Shown here piece after piece: positions 7,898 through 15,049 of a DNA stretch of 36,908 nucleotides; within the stretch, counting starts at the first letter, position 1, and each line of letters opens with the position of its first letter. The notes beneath the pieces were generated by a model that did no database searches, had not been told where the DNA came from, and was given only the letters and a program-made list of their open reading frames with translations. A program made the position numbers and the translations under genes. The DNA comes from Amycolatopsis vastitatis (GTDB taxonomy: Bacteria; Actinomycetota; Actinomycetes; Mycobacteriales; Pseudonocardiaceae), in the NCBI RefSeq assembly GCF_002234595.1, contig NZ_NMUL01000089.1:1-36908 (forward strand), given 5' to 3'.

Positions 7898-8956
7898 TCA
7901 GCGCGTGCGCGCGACCAGGTAGTCAGCGACCGACTCGCACGCGTCCCGAGCGGGTGATGCGGGCAGCGCGCCGAGCTCGGTTCGCGCGCGCTGAGCGTAG
8001 TCGGAAAGGGTGACGCGTGCTCGATCGAGTCCGCTACTGACCCGCAGCAGCTCCAGCGCCTCCCGCACGAGGGCGTCGTCGGCGATCGGGCCGGACAGCA
8101 GTTCGATGAGCCGCGGGTCGGTGTCCGGATCGGCCAGCGCGTACAGCATCGGCAGCGTACGGACGCCTTCGCGCAGGTCGGTGCCCTGCGCCTTGCCGAG
8201 CTCGTCGGACGGCGAGGCGATGTCGATGATGTCGTCGGAGATCTGGAACGCGGTGCCGATGATGTCGCCGAAGCGGCGCAGCGCCTCGATGTGCTCCTCG
8301 GCGGCGCCGGACATCATCCCGCCGAACCGGCCGGACGTGGCGATCAGCGAGCCGGTCTTCTGCGCGATCACGGTGAGGTAGTGCGCGACGGCGTCGTCAC
8401 CCGGTCCGGGGCCGACGGTCTCGCGCATCTGCCCGGTGACCAGCTCGCCGAAGGTCTCGGCGATGATCCGCGCGGCGTCCGTGCCGAGGTCGGCGACCAG
8501 GCGCGACGCGTGCGCGAAGAGGAAGTCGCCGGTGAGGATGGCGATGGTGTTGTCCCAGCGGGCGTTGACGCTCTCGGCGCCGCGCCGCATGTCGGCCTCG
8601 TCCATGACGTCGTCGTGGTAGAGCGTCGCCAGGTGCACCAGCTCGACCGCGGCGGCGGCGATCACGACGTGGTCGTCCTGCTTGGGACCGAACTGCGCGG
8701 CCAGCAGCGTGAACAGCGGACGGAAGCGTTTGCCCCCGGCCTCGACCAGGTGCAATGCGGCGTCGTTGACGGCCTGGACGTCGCTGCGGACGACGTCGCG
8801 CAGCAGCTTCTCGACCTCGGCCAGCCCCTCGGCGATCGCGCGCAGCAGGGCTTCGTCGGCGATCTGCAGGCCGACCGACGCCCGCAGGTCGTCGAGGGCG
8901 CCACCCGGCGCAGCGGGGAGGGATCCCGCCCCGGGGGCTGGGGAAGGCACAGACAC
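7898..8956 (-). CDS. Long-chain (E)-polyprenyl diphosphate synthase
   Basis: A 352-residue all-alpha prenyltransferase that condenses isopentenyl diphosphate onto an allylic diphosphate. Both aspartate motifs are present: DDVMD at 115-119 and DDIID at 241-245, the latter followed by GKAQGTD. The residue five places before the first motif is a small Ala110, which is characteristic of enzymes making long chains. The likely product is a polyprenyl (for example nonaprenyl) diphosphate for the menaquinone tail, supported by menG and a menJ-like gene in the same window. GTG 8956 has GGAG five bases upstream. It resembles the mycobacterial GrcC1 type. Chain length cannot be read from sequence alone. 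Confidence 0.88.
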   Translation of the reverse strand: MSVPSPAPGAGSLPAAPGGALDDLRASVGLQIADEALLRAIAEGLAEVEKLLRDVVRSDVQAVNDAALHLVEAGGKRFRPLFTLLAAQFGPKQDDHVVIAAAAVELVHLATLYHDDVMDEADMRRGAESVNARWDNTIAILTGDFLFAHASRLVADLGTDAARIIAETFGELVTGQMRETVGPGPGDDAVAHYLTVIAQKTGSLIATSGRFGGMMSGAAEEHIEALRRFGDIIGTAFQISDDIIDIASPSDELGKAQGTDLREGVRTLPMLYALADPDTDPRLIELLSGPIADDALVREALELLRVSSGLDRARVTLSDYAQRARTELGALPASPARDACESVADYLVARTR

Positions 8957-9213
8957 GTCGGCTCCGCTCTACTCGTGCACCGGTCGGGTTGCCCCTTGAG
9001 CGTAGTGGCTACCGCGCGCGGTCGTTTACCCGCTGTCCAGCGGAAACGGTGACGAACATGACACCCCGGCGACGCCCCGTCGCGACGGCCGGGCCGTCAC
9101 CCACCGGGTGGTTCATGATCCACGAAAGGGTGATCGGAGATTCCGGACGCAACGGACGACGGCGGCGGGCGGATATTCAGGGGGTGCACCCCGGTCGGCA
9201 AGGAGGAACGCCC

Positions 9214-9861
9214 ATGCGCGTCACCATCGTGAGGCTCGCGGCAACACTGGTGGCGGCGGCGCTCGCGGCAACCCCCGCGCCGGCGCAGGCGGCCCCGCAA
9301 CCGGGCGTGGCGAACATCGGCTCGGCCGAGTTCACGAAGGCGGGCGCGACGATCAAGGTCCCGACCCAGGGCCACTGTTCGATCGGCGGCCCGACGAGCG
9401 CGACGGCCCAGCAGGTGTCGAAACCGGGCATCACCTTCGGCGGCGGCACATCGTCCTGCACGACGACGGTGACGGACCCGAACACGAGCGCCACGACAAC
9501 GACGTCGACCGCGACGGGCAAGGGATTCGAGCTGTCGGCGCTGGTGAGCACGGGCGGGCCGCGCATCAAGCTGTCGACGTTCACGGTGACCTGCACGGCG
9601 ACCCACACGCAGACGAACGCGAACTGGACGTTCGGCGGCATGTCGGGCCTGACGAACCCCCCGAACCCGGTCCCGGCGAGCTACGTGTCACCGATCAAGA
9701 AGCCGGACGGGACGGCGCTGGCGAACGCGGTGTTCAACATCCAGAACCTCCCGGGCGACGGCAGCGTCGGCTTGACGATGCTGCGCATCGACTTCCTCCC
9801 GGCGTCGGGCATCAGCGGCCAGGTGACACTGGGCCACACGAGCTGTTCGCCGACCCCGTAG
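9214..9861 (+). CDS. Secreted four-cysteine protein of unknown function
   Basis: A 215-residue protein. A Sec signal peptide spans about residues 1-26 (MRVTIVRLAATLVAAALAAT... AQA, cleavage before APQ). The mature part is rich in Thr, Ser, Gly and Asn and contains four cysteines (GHCSIGG, SSCTTT, VTCTATH, HTSCSPTP), enough for two disulfides. Predicted beta-strand character and the secretion signal suggest an extracellular beta-sandwich, but I do not recognise the family. It may be related to actinobacterial choice-of-anchor proteins; this is a guess. GGAGG (9202-9206) sits seven bases before ATG 9214 and decides the start over in-frame codons further upstream. It is a single-gene unit ended by a long hairpin. 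Confidence 0.8.
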   Translation: MRVTIVRLAATLVAAALAATPAPAQAAPQPGVANIGSAEFTKAGATIKVPTQGHCSIGGPTSATAQQVSKPGITFGGGTSSCTTTVTDPNTSATTTTSTATGKGFELSALVSTGGPRIKLSTFTVTCTATHTQTNANWTFGGMSGLTNPPNPVPASYVSPIKKPDGTALANAVFNIQNLPGDGSVGLTMLRIDFLPASGISGQVTLGHTSCSPTP

Positions 9862-9864
9862 CGG

Positions 9865-9915
9865 CCCGGGTGCCGCGGCCTGGGACCAGCCGAGAGGGTG
9901 GCCGCGGCACCCGGG
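9865..9915 (+). terminator. Long perfect hairpin after the secreted-protein gene
   Basis: CCCGGGTGCCGCGGCC (9865-9880) pairs perfectly with 9900-9915 (16 bp) around a 19-base loop, starting four bases after the stop. There is no T tract, as is common for actinobacterial terminators. Confidence 0.75.
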
Positions 9916-10177
9916 TTCACCGGCCTGGGCCGGGATAGCTCGCCAGCACTAGACGTGACAACGGCTTTGGTTTTCAGCCCGGAAACTGGCCGGAGGGACA
10001 CAAGCGAGTCGTCGCGCAGATGTTATTACGCAGAGTGCGCAGATGAATCTTTGAGTCGACCAGCGGACATCTGCCTTCCGAGTGAGATTCAACCGAATTG
10101 ATTATCACGCTTTGTCACCAAGTCCCCGTTTGTCATTCTGACGGAACGGAGCTTCTTGCGAGGGGAACAAGCGGCCG

Positions 10178-10204
10178 GGAACCCTGGTAATCTCCGACGC
10201 GTCG
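10178..10204 (+). promoter_or_regulatory. ECF-sigma-type promoter candidate for the ESX cassette
   Basis: GGAAC (10178-10182) and CGTCG (10200-10204) are separated by 17 bases. This fits the GGAAC-N16-18-CGTC pattern that I recall for mycobacterial SigM, a regulator of some ESX substrate genes. Transcription would start near 10210, about 45 bases before the first possible start codon. Confidence 0.5.
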
Positions 10205-10210
10205 AACTAC

Positions 10211-10238
10211 GCAGGGTGCCGATGTAGGAGCGCCCTGC
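10211..10238 (+). other. 5'-UTR stem-loop of the ESX cassette
   Basis: GCAGGGTGC (10211-10219) pairs with GCGCCCTGC (10230-10238), nine pairs including one G-U, just downstream of the predicted transcription start and just before the AGGGGAG ribosome site at 10244-10250. It could stabilise the mRNA or modulate initiation. Confidence 0.35.
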
Positions 10239-10256
10239 AGCTAAGGGGAGAGCACA

Positions 10257-10337
10257 GTGACGACGACGGCTTCGGGGCGCCTCGGCCCTGTCACGCCCTG
10301 CCGGTTCGAGACGACAGGGGCGCAAGACGATGCCTGA
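10257..10337 (+). CDS. Possible 26-residue leader ORF ahead of the ESX substrate gene
   Basis: GTG 10257 has the best ribosome site of the region (AGGGGAG at 10244-10250, six-base spacing). It opens a 26-codon frame, VTTTASGRLGPVTPCRFETT and on to the TGA at 10335-10337. This overlaps the ATG (10330) of the following gene by eight bases, a geometry that permits translational coupling. The peptide shows no recognisable motif. It may be a leader peptide, a remnant of a frameshifted N-terminus, or an accident of a good SD in an untranslated leader. Confidence 0.4.
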   Translation: MTTTASGRLGPVTPCRFETTGAQDDA

Positions 10338-10755
10338 CGGCCAGCCACCGGTCTACGACCCGAACACGCGCCGGGCACCGCTGATGCCGGTGACCCCCCA
10401 AGCGGGCACCTACGGCGCACCTGTGGGCGCCGGCGGTAGCGGCCCGGGCTTCAAGTACGACGTGGCGACACTGCAAAGACTCGCGGATGACTGGAACGCC
10501 TTGGCCGACGAGTTCCGTAGCGATCTCGCCAAGGCGAACGTCATAGCCGCCGCAAAGGGCCCCGGCAAAGAGTACGCCAGTGGCGGCAACGCCGAGATGG
10601 TCCGGGCATCAGGCTCCGCTTTGGTCACAACTCTGTTCGAGCGGCAGGAATACTGCCGAGCCATGGCGAAGAAGTTCATCACAGCCTTGGGCAAGTACGC
10701 CAGAGCCGAAGACGCTCACAGCACTGAAATCAAGCAGACCGGAGGCAGTCTCTGA
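10330..10755 (+). CDS. Small ESX (type VII) secretion substrate-like protein with YxxxE signal
   Basis: A 141-residue protein with a Pro/Gly-rich N-terminal tail (about 1-42) followed by a mostly helical segment with the appearance of a helical hairpin (DVATLQRLADDWNALADEFRSDL ... LFERQEYCRAMAKKFITALGKY). Near the C-terminus Y123-A-R-A-E127 matches the general ESX secretion signal YxxxD/E and closely resembles the YSRAD at the same place in CFP-10 (established for that family). I infer that it pairs with the WxG-containing protein encoded two genes downstream. There is a weak GGGG ribosome site, and the start overlaps the upstream leader ORF. Its stop shares a base with the lipoprotein ATG. 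No family name is certain. Confidence 0.72.
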   Translation: MPDGQPPVYDPNTRRAPLMPVTPQAGTYGAPVGAGGSGPGFKYDVATLQRLADDWNALADEFRSDLAKANVIAAAKGPGKEYASGGNAEMVRASGSALVTTLFERQEYCRAMAKKFITALGKYARAEDAHSTEIKQTGGSL

Positions 10756-11384
10756 TGCGCCGCACGATCGTCCTGCTCAGCGCCTCCTTGCTCGCACTGA
10801 CTGCTTGCACATCCAAGAACGACGGCACTCCGTCAGCCTCCGCCAACACTTCCAGCCAGTCGTCCTCCTCCAGCTCTCCGGCCGAAGTGCCCGGTCCGGG
10901 GGTCCCCAAGGTCGAAACGCCGATCGAGATCACACACTTCAAGCAGGCACCCTGCGACGCGCTTACAGCGCCTCAGGTCACAGAACTTCTCGGTTCCGGA
11001 ATTGTCCCCAAGCCCGAGGTCAAGGGCGAAGCAGGCCCTCAGTGCAGGTGGGATTCATCCAGGGTCTCACAAGCCGGAATCGGTGTGATCTTTACGAGCG
11101 TCGACAACCGAGGCATAACTCGAGTCTACGAAGCCCAAGGAAAAGAATACAAATTCTTCAAACCCTTGGCGTCAGTCGACGGTTATCCCGTTGCCGCATA
11201 TGACGCGGCAGGAGATCGGACAAGCTACGGCAATTGCACGATAGCTCTGGGAACCAGCGATAATCAGACTGTCGATATCGATGTTACCTTATCAGAGGAA
11301 AACGTCACCAAGAAAAAGGACCCGTGCCTCGCTGCACGCGATGTAGCAACCATGGTACTGGGGAATCTACGGGGAGCGAAGTAA
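10755..11384 (+). CDS. DUF3558-type lipoprotein
   Basis: A 209-residue lipoprotein. The signal peptide MRRTIVLLSASLLALTAC ends in a lipobox with Cys18 as the lipidation site. A Ser/Thr-rich linker (about 19-50) precedes a globular domain with four cysteines in the DUF3558 pattern (APCDALT, QCRW, GNCTIAL, DPCLAARDVATMVLGNL). It is expected on the outer face of the cytoplasmic membrane. DUF3558 lipoproteins accompany ESX substrate genes in Pseudonocardiaceae as far as I recall; their role is unknown. The gene overlaps the preceding stop by one base and its TAA overlaps the next ATG (TAATG), so all three are translationally coupled. Codon use in 11095-11300 is markedly more A/T-rich than in the surrounding genes. 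Confidence 0.83.
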   Translation: MRRTIVLLSASLLALTACTSKNDGTPSASANTSSQSSSSSSPAEVPGPGVPKVETPIEITHFKQAPCDALTAPQVTELLGSGIVPKPEVKGEAGPQCRWDSSRVSQAGIGVIFTSVDNRGITRVYEAQGKEYKFFKPLASVDGYPVAAYDAAGDRTSYGNCTIALGTSDNQTVDIDVTLSEENVTKKKDPCLAARDVATMVLGNLRGAK

Positions 11385-12652
11385 TGGCTGCCGAGACCCC
11401 TTTGACGGCTGCGCAGATTTATGAACAAATAACTGGTGGCGATGGTATTCAGAAGCTGGCCGACGCCCACGACAGTGCGAGTCACCTGACCCAGCGGATG
11501 ATCGACCGGGCCTCGCGGATCAACGCCCTCCGAGCCAAGACCATGAGCGGCTGGCAGGGCGGCGCCGGAGATAGCGCCGCCGACTCGACGGCACCGCTGA
11601 TCCAAGCCGCGATGGACGATGCCATTCATCTCCAAAACGCGCAAAGCGCCGTCGGCGCGCAGATGGGTGCCTTCGGGACCGCGAAGAACTCCGTGAAGCC
11701 CGTTGCGGCGCAGCCTCCTGACATCACCGCCGATGACCTCTACAACACCCTTGCCGGCGATGGCAAGTCGTACCAGACGAAGGTTGCCGGGTGGCAGGCC
11801 GACAGCCAGGCCAACATCGACGCCTTCCGCGCCTACCACTCCGCCAGCACTACCAATGGCGGCCAGATGCCCGCCCAGTACGCGCAACTGACCGACTCCG
11901 GTGCGCCGATCACGCTGGACACCGGGACGCCGACCACGGGCAAGACGACCGGCACCGATACCGAGCGGCGCGCACAAGATCGGCAGCGAACCCAGCCGCC
12001 CGGTGTCCCCGATCAGACTCAGTACCGGCCCGGCACACAGACCGGCCAGAACCAGACCAGGCAGAACCAGACCGGCCAGAATCAGGTCGGGCCGAATCAG
12101 GTCGGGCAGGACCAGGTCGTCGGCCGGAGGCCGGGGACCACCACTTCGGACGATACGCACGCGAACAGTTTCGTGCCCAAGCCCGTCCTACCACCCGCGG
12201 CGAGCACCGGGTACCAGTTCGGGCCGACCGGGCAGCCGCTCAACTCCTTCGGGCCCGGTGGGTTCGGGCCGTATGGCGGCAGCGAGTTCGGGCCCGGCGC
12301 GGGCTACACGCCCGGCGGTTACGGGCCGGGCTCGGGTAGCGGTGGATACCGCGGCACCGGCAGCGGCTCCGTGAACGAGCCGGGTGCACGCGGCGTCGGG
12401 CCGGGTTCCGGCTCCGGGCGTGGAGTTGTGGGCGAGAACGTCGCCGGGGGACGTGCCGGTGCGGCCGGTGCCGCCGGGGGGCGGGGTGCCAACGGGATGC
12501 CGATGGGTCACGCGCCCGGTGGTGGCAAGAAGGAAGAGGACAAAGAGAAGAAGGCCGCGCCTTACCTCCGGAATCCGGATCCTGATGACACCTTCGGTGG
12601 CGATATCGAGAAGCCGATGCCGCCGGTGATCGGCGAGAAGCCGAATAAGTAG
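11384..12652 (+). CDS. WxG/PPE-like ESX-secreted protein with Gly/Gln-rich C-terminal region
   Basis: A 422-residue protein starting at ATG 11384 (the frame is open further upstream, but only inside the lipoprotein gene). Residues 1-170 are helical, with W57-Q-G59 between helices (TMSGWQGGAG), the WxG turn of type VII substrates. A linker follows with five five-residue tandem repeats (TGQNQ type), then about 170 residues of Gly/Pro/Ser-rich sequence. It ends with a charged KKEEDKEKK patch and a terminal motif YLRNPDPDDTFGGD...PPVIGE, a tail I recall from other Pseudonocardiaceae ESX-associated proteins. It is probably secreted as a heterodimer with the YxxxE protein and recognised by the EspG-like protein encoded next. 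The function outside the cell is unknown. Confidence 0.78.
   Translation: MAAETPLTAAQIYEQITGGDGIQKLADAHDSASHLTQRMIDRASRINALRAKTMSGWQGGAGDSAADSTAPLIQAAMDDAIHLQNAQSAVGAQMGAFGTAKNSVKPVAAQPPDITADDLYNTLAGDGKSYQTKVAGWQADSQANIDAFRAYHSASTTNGGQMPAQYAQLTDSGAPITLDTGTPTTGKTTGTDTERRAQDRQRTQPPGVPDQTQYRPGTQTGQNQTRQNQTGQNQVGPNQVGQDQVVGRRPGTTTSDDTHANSFVPKPVLPPAASTGYQFGPTGQPLNSFGPGGFGPYGGSEFGPGAGYTPGGYGPGSGSGGYRGTGSGSVNEPGARGVGPGSGSGRGVVGENVAGGRAGAAGAAGGRGANGMPMGHAPGGGKKEEDKEKKAAPYLRNPDPDDTFGGDIEKPMPPVIGEKPNK
12041..12115 (+). repeat. 15-bp tandem repeat, five copies, within the WxG protein gene
   Basis: Five in-frame units encode TGQNQ, TRQNQ, TGQNQ, VGPNQ and VGQDQ. The first three are nearly identical at DNA level (ACCGGCCAGAACCAG type), so copy number could vary by slippage without a frameshift. 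Confidence 0.85.
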
Positions 12653-12677
12653 CACCACGCAAAAGGGGAGGAAACAC

Positions 12678-13430
12678 GTGGTGCTCAAACAGGTCGAACT
12701 TTCGCTGAACACCCTGCTCACCGCGATGCGCCAGGCAGGGTGCGGCGAACCGCACCAAATCTTCGCCGGGGGGCTGCGGTACATTCCGCCGTCGTCGGCG
12801 AATCAGGTGAATCGTGAGGCCTTCGAGGAACTGAGCCAGTACGGCTTCACCCAGGGAAATCGCTTCACGCCCGGATTCGAAGAAATCCTGCATCTGCTCG
12901 ACCGTCCGGCGACCGAATACTTCGCTTATGCCCGCGACATGAAGGAGCAGATCGGCGTGCTCGTCGCGGTCCAGGGACGGTTCGCGATCACCGCGTTGTG
13001 CCAGGGGGAACGTGTCTGGCTGAAGACCGTTTCGCCCGACAACAACCCGGTGGACGCGCTCGTCGCCAACCTGCCGCAGTACGCTCCGGCGCGCTTCACG
13101 CCCTTCTCGCTGCCCCAGAACGAGTTTCGGCACGAAGAAGAAGCCCACGATCTCTACGACACCGGTCCCACCCGGAGCCGGGCAGCTCAGCAGCTCGACG
13201 AGATCTTCGGCCAGCCCTACTTCGGCGTCGGCCAGTTCTACGCGGCGAAACGGTCGAACGGCGGCCCGCGGACGCTCACCCAGGATTCGCTCAGCTACCT
13301 CGACGTCGAGGCCGGGCGGGTCGCCATTCTGCTCTCTGGAGCGCCCGGCAACCGGTACATCACCGTACTGCCCGGCGAGCCGGAGCTACTGGGCCAGAAG
13401 ATCACGTCGCTTGGACCACTAACGCCGTGA
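12678..13430 (+). CDS. EspG-family ESX secretion-associated chaperone
   Basis: A 250-residue cytosolic protein with the size and alpha/beta pattern of the EspG family, whose mycobacterial members bind the helical tip of PPE proteins and deliver PE-PPE pairs to the ESX machine. Recognisable stretches are VELSLNTLLTAMRQAG at the N-terminus, YFAYARDMKEQIGVLVAVQG in the middle, and VGQFYAAKRSNGGPR...LSYLDVEAGRVAILLS in the C-terminal half. GGGGAGG at 12665-12671 supports GTG 12678. It is the last gene of the cassette and is separated from the convergent nuoN by a shared hairpin. The assignment rests on family appearance plus context; no search was possible. Confidence 0.8.
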   Translation: MVLKQVELSLNTLLTAMRQAGCGEPHQIFAGGLRYIPPSSANQVNREAFEELSQYGFTQGNRFTPGFEEILHLLDRPATEYFAYARDMKEQIGVLVAVQGRFAITALCQGERVWLKTVSPDNNPVDALVANLPQYAPARFTPFSLPQNEFRHEEEAHDLYDTGPTRSRAAQQLDEIFGQPYFGVGQFYAAKRSNGGPRTLTQDSLSYLDVEAGRVAILLSGAPGNRYITVLPGEPELLGQKITSLGPLTP

Positions 13431-13463
13431 AGGCCACCTCGAGGAACGTCCTCGAGGTGGCCT
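13431..13463. terminator. Bidirectional hairpin between the ESX cassette and nuoN
   Basis: AGGCCACCTCGAGGA (13431-13445) pairs perfectly with 13449-13463 (15 bp) around a three-base loop, directly after the espG-like stop and 17 bases beyond the nuoN stop. It can end transcription from both converging operons. No clear T tract is seen on either side. Confidence 0.82.
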
Positions 13464-13479
13464 CAACGAAACACAGAAC

Positions 13480-15048
13480 TCAGAAAGCGAAACCGCCCGA
13501 GCCCGCCCAGCCGAGGGCGAACGCCGGGACCAGGCCCAGCACCAGCGTCACGCCCGTGCCGAGGAAGATCGCCGTGCCCGTGCCGAAGCCCGGGACCGAT
13601 ACCGAGGGGCCGTCGGCCGCCGGCTCCGAGAAGTACATCAGGACGATCACCCGGAGATAGAAGAACGCCGCCACCGCGCTGAACACCAGGGCCACCACCA
13701 CCAGCGGTGCCATGCCGTCGGACAACGCGGCGGAGAAGACCACGAACTTCCCGACGAAGCCCGACGTCAGGGGGATACCGGCCAGGGCCAGCAGCAGGAA
13801 CGTGAACACGCCCGCCACCAACGGCGACCGCTTCGCCAGCCCCGCCCACGCCGAGAGGTGCGTTGCCTCGCCCGAAGAGTCGCGGACCAGGCTGATCACG
13901 CCGAACGCCGCCAGCGTCGTGAAGCCGTACGCCAGCAGGTAGAACAGCGTGCTCGACAACCCGTCCTTCGTCATCGCGATCGCGCCGACCAGCAGGAAGC
14001 CCGCGTGCGCGATCGACGAGTACGCCACCATGCGCTTGACGTCGGTCTGCGTCAGGCCCAGCACCGCGCCGATCACCATCGAGATGATCGCCACCGCCCA
14101 CAGGACTCCGCGCCACTCCCACGAAGTCGACGAGAACGCCACCGACAGCACCCGCAGGATCCCGCCGAACGCCGCGACCTTCGTGCACGCCGCCATGAAC
14201 GCCGTCACCGGCGTCGGCGCGCCCTGGTACACGTCCGGGGTCCACGTGTGGAACGGGCCCACCGAGCCCTTGAACAGCAGGCCGACCACCAGGAGACCCA
14301 GGCCGGCGAACAGCAGCGTGTCCGACCGGTCGGAACCGGCCGCCGCGTTCGCGATGTCGCCCAGCTTCACGGAGTTCGCGTAGCCGTACAGCAGCGCCAG
14401 CCCGTACAGGAAGAACGCCGACGAGAACGCCCCGAGCAGGAAGTACTTGACCGCCGCCTCCTGCGACAGCAACCGCCGCCGGCGGGCCAGGCCGCACATC
14501 AGGTACAGCGGCAGCGACAGGACTTCCAGCGCGATGAACATCGTCAGCAGGTCGTTCGCCGCGCAGAACGCCATCATGCCGCCGAGGGCGAACAGCGTCA
14601 GCGGGAAGACCTCGGTCTGCATGACCGTCGCCGTCTGCGCGCGGTCCTGCACGGTGCCCGGCCGGATGCCGGCCTGCGCGACCAGCGCGCCGCCTGGCTC
14701 CACCACACGGTCCGAAATGAGCAGCACCGCGCCGAACGCCAAGGCCAGCAGCGTGCCCCAGAGGAACAGCGCCGGCCGGTCGATCGAGATCGACTTGCTG
14801 AACGTCGTGACGCCGGCCGCGGGCGCGTTCCCGGTCGCATACACGATCAGGGCGACGCCCGCGCCGATGATCGCGAGCAGGCTGAGCCCGACCTGGATGC
14901 CGAACCTCGAGCGTTTCGCGGCGAACGCCTCGACCAGCACGCTCACGCACGCCGCGCCGAAGACGATCAGCACCGGCAGCACGGCCGGGTAGTCGACTGA
15001 CGGCGTCGCGATCGGCGTTGGCGCCTGGGTCAGGAGGATGTCGAGCAC
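13480..15048 (-). CDS. nuoN: NADH-quinone oxidoreductase subunit N
   Basis: A proton-pumping antiporter-like subunit of complex I (522 residues, about 14 membrane helices), the last gene of the nuo operon. Characteristic helices include LFALGGMMAFCAANDLLTMFIALEVLSLPLYLM, with the conserved helix-5 glutamate, YFLLGAFSSAFFLYGLALLYG, and GSVGPFHTWTPDVYQGAPTPVTAFMAACTKVAAFGGILR, which carries the conserved pump-channel lysine. The GTG 15048 start is two bases after the nuoM stop, with GGAGG upstream. The length is slightly above that of the enterobacterial protein. Confidence 0.96.
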   Translation of the reverse strand: MLDILLTQAPTPIATPSVDYPAVLPVLIVFGAACVSVLVEAFAAKRSRFGIQVGLSLLAIIGAGVALIVYATGNAPAAGVTTFSKSISIDRPALFLWGTLLALAFGAVLLISDRVVEPGGALVAQAGIRPGTVQDRAQTATVMQTEVFPLTLFALGGMMAFCAANDLLTMFIALEVLSLPLYLMCGLARRRRLLSQEAAVKYFLLGAFSSAFFLYGLALLYGYANSVKLGDIANAAAGSDRSDTLLFAGLGLLVVGLLFKGSVGPFHTWTPDVYQGAPTPVTAFMAACTKVAAFGGILRVLSVAFSSTSWEWRGVLWAVAIISMVIGAVLGLTQTDVKRMVAYSSIAHAGFLLVGAIAMTKDGLSSTLFYLLAYGFTTLAAFGVISLVRDSSGEATHLSAWAGLAKRSPLVAGVFTFLLLALAGIPLTSGFVGKFVVFSAALSDGMAPLVVVALVFSAVAAFFYLRVIVLMYFSEPAADGPSVSVPGFGTGTAIFLGTGVTLVLGLVPAFALGWAGSGGFAF

Positions 15049-15049
15049 T

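Larger units (their letters stand above)
9916..10256. other. Gene-free region upstream of the ESX cassette
   Basis: I see no convincing gene here. The base composition is noticeably less GC-rich than the flanks. It contains two copies of CGCAGATG about 25 bases apart around 10013-10047, three GGAAC boxes (10143, 10164, 10178), the ECF-type promoter candidate at 10178-10204 and a 5'-UTR stem-loop at 10211-10238. Confidence 0.6.

Noticed and set aside
9036..9130. Small dyads such as CACCCACCGGGTG upstream of the secreted-protein gene
   Set aside because: Short GC-rich repeats are frequent by chance in this DNA and do not align with a promoter I can defend.
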